Source: Dyella nitratireducens
GTDB lineage: Bacteria > Pseudomonadota > Gammaproteobacteria > Xanthomonadales > Rhodanobacteraceae
Assembly: GCF_014642835.1 (NCBI RefSeq)
Contig: NZ_BMJA01000005.1
Location: 1 to 64,000 of the forward strand
Length of the DNA: 64,000 nt
Direction of reading: 5' to 3'
Positions within the stretch are counted from its first letter, which is position 1, and the number at the start of each line of letters is the position of its first letter. This document shows positions 7,573 through 15,293 of the stretch, in pieces. A program made the position numbers and the translations under genes. The notes under the pieces were generated by a model, which worked only from the letters and a program-made list of their open reading frames with translations, was not told the origin of the DNA and did not search any database.

Positions 7573-8391
7573 TCAGTTCAAAAACAGATCGGGCAGCAAC
7601 GCCGCATCAAGCTTATAGGCGTAATGGTCGAAATCGCGTATTCCTGCTTCGCGCAGGACATCCTCGTCAATCGCAAAACGCCCAGTGCATTGACGGGCAG
7701 GCTGAGTGAGCAGCACATGGGCAGCATCCGCGACGATCTCGGGACGACGGCATTGCTCGGGCTTCACGCCGTCAATCATGGCAATAGCTGCCGTAGCAAT
7801 GACTGTCCTGGGCCACAGCGCATTCACGGCAATGCCGAGCGGGACGAATTCCGCGCTCATGCCGAGCACGCACAGACTCATTCCGTATTTGGCAATGGTG
7901 TAGGCGGTATGCGGTGCGAACCATTTCGGATCGAGGTTCGGCGGCGGTGACAACATCAACACGTGCGGGTTGCTTGCCTTCTTCAAATGCGGCAAGCATG
8001 CCTGCGTCACCATGAATGTGCCGCGTGTATTGACCTGATGCATGAGATCAAAGCGCTTCATCGGCGTGCCTTCGGTACCGGCAAGCCAGATGGCGCTGGC
8101 ATTGTTGATCACGATATCGATGCCGCCGAAACGTTCCACTGCTTGCGCAACGGCAGCATGCACCTCTTCCTCTTCGCGAATATCAACTTTCAGCGCCAGC
8201 GCCTTGCCGCCGGCCGCTTCTACTTCGGCCGCTGCGGTATGAATGGTGCCGGGCAGCTTAGGATTGGGCACACCGCTCTTGGCGGCGATCACGACATTGG
8301 CACCATCACGCGCGGCACGCAGTGCGATGGCAAGACCAATGCCACGCGACGCACCGGTGATGAACAAGGTTTTTCCCGCCAAGGTACTCAT
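7573..8391 (-). CDS. Short-chain dehydrogenase/reductase, HSDL2-like
   Basis: A 272-residue NAD(P)-dependent oxidoreductase of the classical SDR fold. It shows TGASRGIG (cofactor glycine motif, about residues 13-20), NNAS in INNASAIWLAG, and the catalytic pair in AYTIAKYG (Tyr-x-x-x-Lys). The long insert after the first Rossmann strand, AAKSGVPNPKLPGTIHTAA, is typical of the hydroxysteroid-dehydrogenase-like-2 group. The ATG at 8391 (MSTLAGKTLF) is preferred; a TTG at 8403 overlapping the upstream stop is possible. It lies immediately downstream of the LonN gene and is probably cotranscribed. Substrate unknown; relatives act on acyl or steroid-like alcohols. Confidence 0.88.
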   Translation of the reverse strand: MSTLAGKTLFITGASRGIGLAIALRAARDGANVVIAAKSGVPNPKLPGTIHTAAAEVEAAGGKALALKVDIREEEEVHAAVAQAVERFGGIDIVINNASAIWLAGTEGTPMKRFDLMHQVNTRGTFMVTQACLPHLKKASNPHVLMLSPPPNLDPKWFAPHTAYTIAKYGMSLCVLGMSAEFVPLGIAVNALWPRTVIATAAIAMIDGVKPEQCRRPEIVADAAHVLLTQPARQCTGRFAIDEDVLREAGIRDFDHYAYKLDAALLPDLFLN

Positions 8392-8403
8392 AGGGACGCT
8401 CAA

Positions 8404-8985
8404 TCAGGCTTTTTGGAAGCGCGGCAAGATATCGCGCAGTGTCGTCAATCGGTGCAACGGATCGGTCATTTCCAGCAACTGTTGTTGCTCTTCTCGCGCC
8501 AAGGGCAACAGTTCCGCAAGACGAAAGCCCAACCAGCCGGCATCGTCATAAGAGGTACGCGGCGCATGTCGCCAGTGCTGCCCCATCGTTTCAATCAAAC
8601 GCTCAAGGATGGTCTGCAGCAAGGCGAATTCCACAGGCACCTCTTGTGGCAGCTCGTCGGGCCATAGTTGCACGTCGCCGCGTAGCAAGCCATCGGAGCG
8701 GGCGCGCGTGCGCAACACGCGAAAACGGCTACCACCTTCAGCGGCGACACCGAGCAGACCATCGTCGCGATGGTTGAAATCCACGATGTGTGCCAACGTG
8801 CCAATAGCCGCCGGACGCGCCGGCGCCCCCACCTCGGTACCCTCCAGGATGAGGCAGACGCCGAAGGCCGTGCCATGACGGGTGCATTCGCGCACCAGAT
8901 CCAGATAGCGCGGCTCGAAGATACGCAACTGCAATTGCCCGCCCGGATACAGCACGGTACCGAGCGGAAACAAAGGGACTTCCAT
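8404..8985 (-). CDS. Stand-alone Lon N-terminal (LON substrate-binding) domain protein
   Basis: A 193-residue protein made almost entirely of a LON N-terminal domain, beginning with the hallmark MEVPLFPLGTVLYPGG and IFEPRYLDLVREC, then GTLAHIVDFN and a C-terminal helical part. It has no ATPase or Ser-Lys protease domain, so it is not a Lon protease; such short proteins are common in proteobacteria and their role is poorly defined. I chose the ATG at 8985 because the domain begins there, although an upstream ATG at 9066 stays open. It is divergent from the ABC ATPase gene and 12 bases upstream of the SDR gene. Confidence 0.9.
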   Translation of the reverse strand: MEVPLFPLGTVLYPGGQLQLRIFEPRYLDLVRECTRHGTAFGVCLILEGTEVGAPARPAAIGTLAHIVDFNHRDDGLLGVAAEGGSRFRVLRTRARSDGLLRGDVQLWPDELPQEVPVEFALLQTILERLIETMGQHWRHAPRTSYDDAGWLGFRLAELLPLAREEQQQLLEMTDPLHRLTTLRDILPRFQKA

Positions 8986-9083
8986 GGAATGTACCTGGGC
9001 GGCCATGCCAAACATATTAGCCACTGGACGTGTCAGATCGCACACGGCAGAGTGCGCCGAGTCCACGCAGGAAGCTCTACCGG

Positions 9084-10019
9084 ATGTCCGTCACACCGCT
9101 GGCCACCGTCACGCCCCCCGCCTCGACACTCGTGCAGCAAGCGCCTGCTTCGCCCGTGCTGGAGGTTCGCGGCCTGGACAAATCCTTCAAGAAGCGCCAC
9201 GTGCTCAACGCGCTGGACTGGAGCGTGCCAAGCGGACGCGTGATCGGCCTGCTTGGCCGCAACGGCGCAGGCAAAACCACACTGCTGCGCTGTCTGCTCG
9301 GCCTGTCACCGATCGATGGCGGCGACATCATGCTATTTGGCGAGCCGATGCTGGAACCGGGCGGCGAACGCATGCATCGCATCGGCTTCGTGCCACAGAC
9401 CTTCGATCTGTTTCCATGGATGAAGGTGCGGGCCTATCTTGATTTCACCGCCGCGTTTTACGTGCGCTGGAACCACGACTTGGTAGAACGGTTGCTGGCG
9501 AACTGGGAACTGGACGTCAAGCAGAAGATCGGTGAGCTCTCGCAGGGCCAGCGCCAGAAGCTGGCGATCGTGCGTGCGATCGCGCCCGATCCGGATCTGC
9601 TCGTGCTGGACGAGCCGGTGGCCAGCCTCGATCCGCAAGCACGCCGCGCCTTCATGGGCGAGTTGCTGACACTGATGCGCGCACCGGGCAAGACGGTGAT
9701 TTTTTCCACTCACATCACCGCCGATCTCGAACGCGCCGACGCGGATATCGCGCTGCTGCGCGATGGCCGGATCCAATTCATGCGGCCGCTGGCCGAACTG
9801 CGTGAGCGGCTGAAGCGCGTAGTGTTCACGCGCACGGAAGGCTGGACGCAGGCGCCAACGGTTGCGGGCAGCTTGAAATCACACGTGCAAGGCGAGCAGG
9901 CGGTGCTGCTGGTCGAAGATCCACTCATGGATAGCCTGCATGCACTCGCCGATCGCGAAAACGCGACCATGAACGTGGAAACACCCACGCTGGAAGATCT
10001 GTTCGTGGAGCTGGCATGA
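9084..10019 (+). CDS. ABC transporter ATP-binding protein
   Basis: A 311-residue cytoplasmic ATPase subunit. It has Walker A GRNGAGKTT (about residue 60), Q-loop GFVPQTFDLFPWM, signature LSQGQRQKLAI, Walker B LLVLDEP and the H-loop histidine in FSTHI. A C-terminal domain of about 90 residues follows (ERLKRVVFTRTEGW...), as in DrrA/CcmA-like exporters. The start at 9084 (MSVTPLATV) gives a short N-terminal extension before the nucleotide-binding domain. The stop overlaps the start of the membrane partner (ATGA), so the two are translationally coupled. The substrate is unknown; the topology suggests an export or membrane-remodelling role. Confidence 0.93.
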   Translation: MSVTPLATVTPPASTLVQQAPASPVLEVRGLDKSFKKRHVLNALDWSVPSGRVIGLLGRNGAGKTTLLRCLLGLSPIDGGDIMLFGEPMLEPGGERMHRIGFVPQTFDLFPWMKVRAYLDFTAAFYVRWNHDLVERLLANWELDVKQKIGELSQGQRQKLAIVRAIAPDPDLLVLDEPVASLDPQARRAFMGELLTLMRAPGKTVIFSTHITADLERADADIALLRDGRIQFMRPLAELRERLKRVVFTRTEGWTQAPTVAGSLKSHVQGEQAVLLVEDPLMDSLHALADRENATMNVETPTLEDLFVELA

Positions 10020-11431
10020 CCATCGCTTGGCAGCTCTGGTTGCAATTGTTCCGCCGCACGCCTTTGTTGGTAGTGCTGGCAAACCTGCTGCGCCTGGGCG
10101 CCGCGTACTTCGCGGTGCGATGGTTGCGTGGTGACCAAGAACTCGTTTTTATAGCGGCCACGCTGTTCGCCGTGGCCACCTGGATGTGGCACACCGGCCA
10201 AGGCTATAACCTGCGCGGCGTATGCGTGCCGGAAAGCTTTCTGCTACCCAATTTCCGCAGACGACTGCTGGAATACGGTGTCATTGATGCCGCGATGTGG
10301 GTGTTGCTGCCACTGGCCGTAGCTGCCATAGGTGGCGCTTCCTACCTTTTTCTGATGGCCTGCTGTTTACTGGTCATCGCCGGCGCGGGCCTGCTGATGG
10401 GTAGCAACCCACGCACCGGTGCCTATATCTGGCCCTTCTTTGTGGTGCTTGGCTGGATGCCATCATTCCTGAGCACGTTCTTCAAGGAAGCCCTGCACTC
10501 GCCGCTCACCCCATGGCTGCTGCTGGCCATCGTTGCTTTGTTGTTGAGATTCAGCATTGCGCCGCTGTTGCGAATCGAGGATCGCGAAACCGAGGCATCG
10601 CCGCTGGAAAGCACCAGCCTGGGCCGTACGCAGACGCGCACCCTGCCCGGCGAACCACGGCGTCTGGGCATGTTTGGCAAGCGCATCACCAGGCTTTACG
10701 AACAGCTGGCGGAGCGCGCACTGCAGCGCGCGCTGGTGGCATACCAGCGCCATCCAAACTTTCAGCGGCGCATGATCCTGGTACGGCGATTACTGCTGCC
10801 AAACGACAACCCGGAGGCCATCGCACTACGCATCGTGCTGGTCGGTGGCATCGTCTGCTTTTATTTCATCGCGATCATGCATCGCCGGCATTTCAATCCG
10901 GTGATCATGGGGGCGTATGCGATCGTGCTCAGCATTTCTCGCTTCCCGCAATTGAACGTCGGCATGGTACGCATGCGGCCGAACATGGCCGATCTTTATC
11001 TGACATTGGCACCGGAAACCCGTGCCGAATATCAGCAAACCATGTCGGATGCGCTGCTTATCCTGGTGCCGATCAGCCTGCTCACCGCGCTGGTGTATAC
11101 CGTGTTCGGCATCGTGCTCGTGCATGCGCCGAATCCATGGCAGATGCTGTTCGTGGCGACGATCGTTTCGCTGGCCACGAGCTTGGCGGCGCTTGCGGTG
11201 CATCTGATCGGCCCGGAAGGCACCACGGGCCGCACCATCGTCAATCTTGTGGTGGTGTTCGGCACCATGGCGGTGTATTGGGGTGGCTATTGGTTGGTAA
11301 GCACGGTCGGTTATGTCATCGGCGGTGGCTTGCTGGTGCTGGTTGCACTGGGTTTTGGCTTTGGCGTGTGGTTTGCCGCGCAACGCGAATATGTATCACG
11401 TGCGCCACGCTTCGATGCGCCTATCGGGTGA
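10016..11431 (+). CDS. Polytopic membrane protein, ABC transporter permease partner
   Basis: A 471-residue protein with about a dozen hydrophobic segments in two halves, separated by a charged cytoplasmic loop of roughly 100 residues (EDRETEASPLESTSLG through YQRHPNFQRR). It starts four bases inside the end of the ATPase gene (ATGA overlap) and is presumably its transmembrane partner. I recognise no substrate-defining motif, and the sequence is not a close match to the common ABC-2 permease pattern. Function is inferred from coupling only. Confidence 0.8.
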   Translation: MTIAWQLWLQLFRRTPLLVVLANLLRLGAAYFAVRWLRGDQELVFIAATLFAVATWMWHTGQGYNLRGVCVPESFLLPNFRRRLLEYGVIDAAMWVLLPLAVAAIGGASYLFLMACCLLVIAGAGLLMGSNPRTGAYIWPFFVVLGWMPSFLSTFFKEALHSPLTPWLLLAIVALLLRFSIAPLLRIEDRETEASPLESTSLGRTQTRTLPGEPRRLGMFGKRITRLYEQLAERALQRALVAYQRHPNFQRRMILVRRLLLPNDNPEAIALRIVLVGGIVCFYFIAIMHRRHFNPVIMGAYAIVLSISRFPQLNVGMVRMRPNMADLYLTLAPETRAEYQQTMSDALLILVPISLLTALVYTVFGIVLVHAPNPWQMLFVATIVSLATSLAALAVHLIGPEGTTGRTIVNLVVVFGTMAVYWGGYWLVSTVGYVIGGGLLVLVALGFGFGVWFAAQREYVSRAPRFDAPIG

Positions 11432-11451
11432 TGCAGGCTGGAAAGCCCAAT

Positions 11452-12807
11452 CTACGAAGCGAGCGTTTCGACGAAGCGACGCGGTGCGTTCTCGAAGCCG
11501 CCGTTGGACATGAACACCACGTGGTCACCGGCATGCGCCTGTGCTTTCAGCGCAGCAAGGAGTTCGTCGACGGTAGATGCTGTGCTGGCGCGTCCGTGCA
11601 ACGCATCGGTAACGCGCCTGGCATCCCATGGCAATTCGGGGCGATGCAAGAAAACCACCGCGTCGGCATCGGCCAATGAGGGTGCCAATGCTTCAGCGTG
11701 CGCGCCAAGACGCATGGAGTTGGAGCGCGGCTCCAGTGCGACGAGAATGCGTGCCTTACCCACTTTCGCGCGCAAGCCAGCCAGCGTGGTGGCGATGGCC
11801 GTGGGGTGATGCGCGAAGTCGTCGTAGATGCGCACGCCGCCGACGTCGCCAACCACTTCCATGCGACGCTTCACACTCTGGAACGTACCAAAAGCCGCCA
11901 GTAACACCCGCGGGTCGGCACCTGCCGCTGTAGCCGCCGCCAACGCAGCCAGCGCATTCATCACGCTGTGATCACCGAGCAGCGGCCAACTCACTTCACC
12001 GATCGACTCACCCTTGTACTGCACGGCGAAGTGCGAGCCATCCGCTTCGACCAGGCGTGCCTGCCAGTCACCTTTGCCTATGCCGAAGGTTTCCACCGGC
12101 GTCCAGCAGCCCATCGCCAGCACATCGGCGAGATAGGCATCGTGCGCGTTGACGACCAGCTTGCCGTTACCGGGTACCGTGCGCACAAGATGGTGGAACT
12201 GGCGCTGGATCGATGCGACATCCGGAAAGATGTCCGCGTGGTCGTATTCGAGGTTATTGAGGATGGCGATGCGCGGTCTGTAATGCACGAACTTCGAGCG
12301 CTTGTCGAAAAACGCGCTGTCGTATTCGTCGGCCTCGATCACGAAATGCCTGCCCTGCCCCAGCCGCGCGGAGATGCCGAAGTTGCCGGGCACGCCGCCA
12401 ATCAGGAAACCGGGAGCCAATCCTGCGCTGTCGAGCAGATGGGCCAGCAGGCTGGTGGTGGTGGTCTTGCCATGCGTGCCGGCCACGGCCAGCACTTCGC
12501 GCTCGACCAGCAAACGCTCGCCCAGCCATTGCGGGCCGGACACGTAGCGCAACTGCTGGTTGAGCATGTATTCGACAGCGGGATTACCGCGCACCATCGC
12601 ATTGCCGACGATGACCAGGTCCGGCGAAGGCTGCAGGTATTCGGCCTTGTAGCCTTGCATCAACTCGATGCCGAGCGCTTCGAGCTGGGTGCTCATCGGC
12701 GGGTAGACGTTGGCGTCGGAACCTTCCACTGTTTCGCCGAGTTCGCGCGCCAACGCGGCGACGCCACCCATGAAGGTGCCGCAGATACCGAGGATGTGCA
12801 GACGCAT
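11452..12807 (-). CDS. mpl: UDP-N-acetylmuramate:L-alanyl-gamma-D-glutamyl-meso-diaminopimelate ligase
   Basis: A Mur-ligase family enzyme that reattaches recovered murein tripeptide to UDP-MurNAc in peptidoglycan recycling. The 451-residue product has the N-terminal HILGICGTFMGG (Mpl form of the MurC motif), ATP loop VAGTHGKTTTTSLL, EADEYDSAF, and the C-terminal YDDFAHHPTAI and LEPRSNSMRLG, all diagnostic of Mpl rather than MurC. It is convergent with the ABC membrane gene (20-base gap) and lies downstream of adk on the same strand, about 140 bases away. Confidence 0.95.
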   Translation of the reverse strand: MRLHILGICGTFMGGVAALARELGETVEGSDANVYPPMSTQLEALGIELMQGYKAEYLQPSPDLVIVGNAMVRGNPAVEYMLNQQLRYVSGPQWLGERLLVEREVLAVAGTHGKTTTTSLLAHLLDSAGLAPGFLIGGVPGNFGISARLGQGRHFVIEADEYDSAFFDKRSKFVHYRPRIAILNNLEYDHADIFPDVASIQRQFHHLVRTVPGNGKLVVNAHDAYLADVLAMGCWTPVETFGIGKGDWQARLVEADGSHFAVQYKGESIGEVSWPLLGDHSVMNALAALAAATAAGADPRVLLAAFGTFQSVKRRMEVVGDVGGVRIYDDFAHHPTAIATTLAGLRAKVGKARILVALEPRSNSMRLGAHAEALAPSLADADAVVFLHRPELPWDARRVTDALHGRASTASTVDELLAALKAQAHAGDHVVFMSNGGFENAPRRFVETLAS

Positions 12808-12856
12808 GCGGTTTACTGTGGTTTCCGAAGCTGTCGTAAGGTCCTGGCTTGCAAGA

Positions 12857-12884
12857 CGTCATTCCGGCAAAAGCAGGAATGACG
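12857..12884. repeat. Small palindrome, CGTCATTCC family
   Basis: CGTCATTCC and GGAATGACG form a perfect 9-bp inverted repeat around a 10-base loop between adk and mpl. Similar stems occur at 35431-35460 (CCGCCATTCCC) and, degenerate, at about 46764-46792. They look like one family of dispersed intergenic palindromes. Confidence 0.6.
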
Positions 12885-12948
12885 GCAAGGAGGATGCGAG
12901 CATTGTGGCAAGAACTACAGGCTAGCGCCTTTGAGCAAAAAAGCCGAC

Positions 12949-13533
12949 TTAGCTGTTAGCCGCCGCCGTCTCATTCGCTAGCGCACGCTTCACGCGCGCC
13001 GTGACTTCATCCAGGTCGCCCACGCCGTCCACCACCTGCAGCTTCCCGCGGCGCGCGAAGAAATCGGCCACCGGCGCCGTCTGCTCGGCGTAGACCTTCA
13101 GGCGATCGCGCACCACCACCGGATCGTCGTCCTTGCGGTGTTCTGCGGCAAAGCGGATTTCGCAGCGCTTGATGATCACTTCGTTCTGCACTTCCAGCTT
13201 CACCACCGCATCCAATGGCTGGCCGATCTTGGTGAGCAGGTGATCCAGCGCATCGGCCTGCGCAAGGTTGCGCGGGTAGCCGTCGAGGATGAAACCGGGT
13301 CGGGTGTCGGGTTCCGCCAGGCGCTCTTCCAGCATACCTAGCAGAATGTCATCAGAGACCAGTTGGCCGGCGTCCATCACCGCCTTGGCCTTCATGCCGA
13401 GTGGCGTGCCTGCTTTCACCGCTGCACGCAGCATGTCGCCGGTCGAGATGTGCGGCACGCCGAGATCGGCCTTCAGCCGAGCCGCCTGGGTACCCTTGCC
13501 CGAGCCGGGCGCGCCAAGAAGGACAAGTCGCAT
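12949..13533 (-). CDS. adk: Adenylate kinase, short type
   Basis: Catalyses 2 ADP = ATP + AMP. The 194-residue product starts MRLVLLGAPGSGKGTQAARL (P-loop) and has STGDMLRAAV, ILDGYPRNLAQA and RCEIRFAAEHRKDDDPVVVRDRL. The LID region is short, as in the approximately 187-residue Xanthomonadales enzymes, rather than the zinc- or four-residue-bearing long LID of E. coli type. I chose the ATG at 13533; four extra residues (MWRH) from 13545 are unlikely. The C-terminus ends in an Ala-rich tail. It is followed on the same strand by mpl. Confidence 0.95.
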   Translation of the reverse strand: MRLVLLGAPGSGKGTQAARLKADLGVPHISTGDMLRAAVKAGTPLGMKAKAVMDAGQLVSDDILLGMLEERLAEPDTRPGFILDGYPRNLAQADALDHLLTKIGQPLDAVVKLEVQNEVIIKRCEIRFAAEHRKDDDPVVVRDRLKVYAEQTAPVADFFARRGKLQVVDGVGDLDEVTARVKRALANETAAANS

Positions 13534-13726
13534 ATGTCTCCACAAGACCCCGAGTTCTGTCGCACACTGCGGCAGTTACTAAGGATTCCTTAGTTTAATG
13601 CCGGTCAAGGTAGCGTCTGCAGGGGGTGCCGTCAAACGAAGTACGCCCCAAATTCACGCCAAGTCGCTGATATATATGCGATCCGTGATTGAAGTCGAAT
13701 TGTCATAGGCCTTCGGAGAGCATTTT

Positions 13727-13888
13727 ATGAAGTCCAAGAACCTGCTTTCATATTCCAAGTGCTTCGCACTGCGCCTGCGCGGTCGTCAGGTGGTAGCACG
13801 GGGCGCAGCGCCAGACTGGTTGTCTGGTCAAGTCACGCGCTGCCGCATGGCGGCCGCGCAGGCGCAGTGCGGAGGGCTTGGAATATGA
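13727..13888 (+). CDS. Possible 53-aa leader ORF overlapping the pfp start
   Basis: An open frame from ATG 13727 encodes MKSKNLLSYSKCFALRLRGR... and ends in a TGA that overlaps the pfp start codon (ATGA at 13885). It has a reasonable Shine-Dalgarno sequence (GGAG, about eight bases upstream), and overlap-type coupling to pfp is exactly what a leader peptide or upstream regulatory ORF would show. The composition (Arg/Ala/Cys-rich) is not obviously that of a folded protein, and pfp has its own GGAGG. It could be chance. Confidence 0.3.
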   Translation: MKSKNLLSYSKCFALRLRGRQVVARGAAPDWLSGQVTRCRMAAAQAQCGGLGI

Positions 13889-15162
13889 AAGGAGGTTCTC
13901 AAGCCCGTTCCGTTACCGGTCGCCTGTTGTACGCCCAGTCAGGCGGGGTGACTGCCGTGATCAATGCCACTGCCGCCGGCGTGATTCAAACGGCGCGCGC
14001 GCATCGCATTCCCGTGTACGCGGCACACAACGGCATCCTCGGCGCGTTGCGCGAAGAGCTGATCGACACCACCAAGGAAACGGCGTCCGCCATCGCCGCG
14101 CTCAAGCACACGCCGGGTGGCGCGTTCGGCTCCTGCCGCTACAAGCTGAAATCGCTCGATGCCAATCGCGCCGAGTACGAGCGGCTGATCGAGGTGTTCC
14201 GCGCGCACGACATCCGCTGGTTCCTCTACAACGGCGGCAATGATTCGGCCGACACGGCGCTGAAGATTTCGCAGCTGGGTCAATCCATGGATTACGACAT
14301 CCGCTGCATCGGCGTGCCCAAGACGGTGGACAACGATCTCGCCGTGACCGACTGCTGCCCGGGCTTCGGCTCCGTGGCGAAATACACCGCCGTGTCCACC
14401 CTGGAGGCAAGCCTGGACGTGGCCTCCATGGCCGATACCTCCACCAAGGTGTTCATCCTGGAAGTGATGGGCCGCCACGCTGGCTGGATCGCTGCCGCGT
14501 CGGGCCTGGCCGGCGAAGGCGCGGATGCACCGCCGCACATCATCCTGTTCCCCGAGCGCGTGTTCGATGAAGCCGCCTTCCTCGCCAAGGTGAAAGCCAC
14601 GGTGGAACGGGTGGGCTGGTGCACGGTGGTCGCCTCCGAAGGCATCAAGAATCACGAAGGCCAGTTCCTGGCTGAAGCCGGTACGCGTGACGCGTTCGGT
14701 CATACGCAGCTCGGCGGTGTCGCGCCGGTGCTGGCCGCGCTGGTGAAGGAGAAGCTCGGCTACAAGTACCACTGGGCGCTGCCCGATTACCTGCAACGCT
14801 CGGCGCGTCACCTGGCGTCCAAGACCGATGCCGATCAAGCCTATGCCGTCGGCAAGGCGGCGGTGGATTACGCGCTGGCAGGCATGAATGCAGTGATGCC
14901 GGTGATCGTGCGCACGTCCGACGCGCCGTATCGCTGGAAACTTGAGCCAGCGCCACTGACAAAGATCGCCAATCACGAAAAGAAAATGCCCGACAAATTC
15001 ATCGCCCGCGATGGCTTCGGCATCACGGCCGCTGCGCGGCGCTATCTATCACCGCTGATTCACGGCGAGGCACCGCCGCCCTATCGACGTGAGGGCTTGC
15101 CCAAGTACGCGGCGCTGAAAAATCACCTCATCGTGCCGAAATTGCCCGCCTTCCATACCTGA
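13885..15162 (+). CDS. pfp: Pyrophosphate-dependent 6-phosphofructokinase
   Basis: Reversibly phosphorylates fructose 6-phosphate with PPi instead of ATP, working in both glycolysis and gluconeogenesis. The 425-residue protein has the N-terminal LLYAQSGGVTAVINATAAG, the donor-site motif YNGGNDSADTA (Asp where ATP enzymes have Gly), GVPKTVDNDL with the catalytic Asp, and EVMGRHAGWIAAASGLA. The start at 13885 has GGAGGG eight bases upstream. Membrane H+-pyrophosphatase (17110) and soluble pyrophosphatase (27598) are nearby, which is consistent with PPi being an actively managed metabolite in this organism. Confidence 0.93.
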   Translation: MKGGSQARSVTGRLLYAQSGGVTAVINATAAGVIQTARAHRIPVYAAHNGILGALREELIDTTKETASAIAALKHTPGGAFGSCRYKLKSLDANRAEYERLIEVFRAHDIRWFLYNGGNDSADTALKISQLGQSMDYDIRCIGVPKTVDNDLAVTDCCPGFGSVAKYTAVSTLEASLDVASMADTSTKVFILEVMGRHAGWIAAASGLAGEGADAPPHIILFPERVFDEAAFLAKVKATVERVGWCTVVASEGIKNHEGQFLAEAGTRDAFGHTQLGGVAPVLAALVKEKLGYKYHWALPDYLQRSARHLASKTDADQAYAVGKAAVDYALAGMNAVMPVIVRTSDAPYRWKLEPAPLTKIANHEKKMPDKFIARDGFGITAAARRYLSPLIHGEAPPPYRREGLPKYAALKNHLIVPKLPAFHT

Positions 15163-15201
15163 GCCCTGCGCTTCACACGGGCCTTACACAAGAAAGACCT
15201 G

Positions 15202-15239
15202 CAATGGGCTGCTTTTCACATTTGAAAAGCAGCCCATTG
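15202..15239. terminator. Perfect 17-bp inverted repeat between pfp and the GH20 gene
   Basis: CAATGGGCTGCTTTTCA is mirrored by TGAAAAGCAGCCCATTG with a 4-base loop. The stem is strong, but the 3' flank is not T-rich on either strand, so it is a probable transcription stop or RNA-stabilising stem rather than a textbook terminator. It lies 40 bases after the pfp stop and 55 bases before the GH20 start. Confidence 0.55.
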
Positions 15240-15293
15240 CTGCGTCATTTCGAGTTCCGGCCGTCTTTGTTTTCCATCACGGAGGATATCGTC

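Noticed and set aside
10513-11679. Overlapping plus-strand frame across the ABC membrane gene and the end of mpl
   Set aside because: It runs over two well-supported genes in other frames, and its composition is that of an off-frame read.
13939-14976. Long open frame antisense to pfp
   Set aside because: Shadow of the strongly conserved PPi-phosphofructokinase; no ribosome binding site or family signature.
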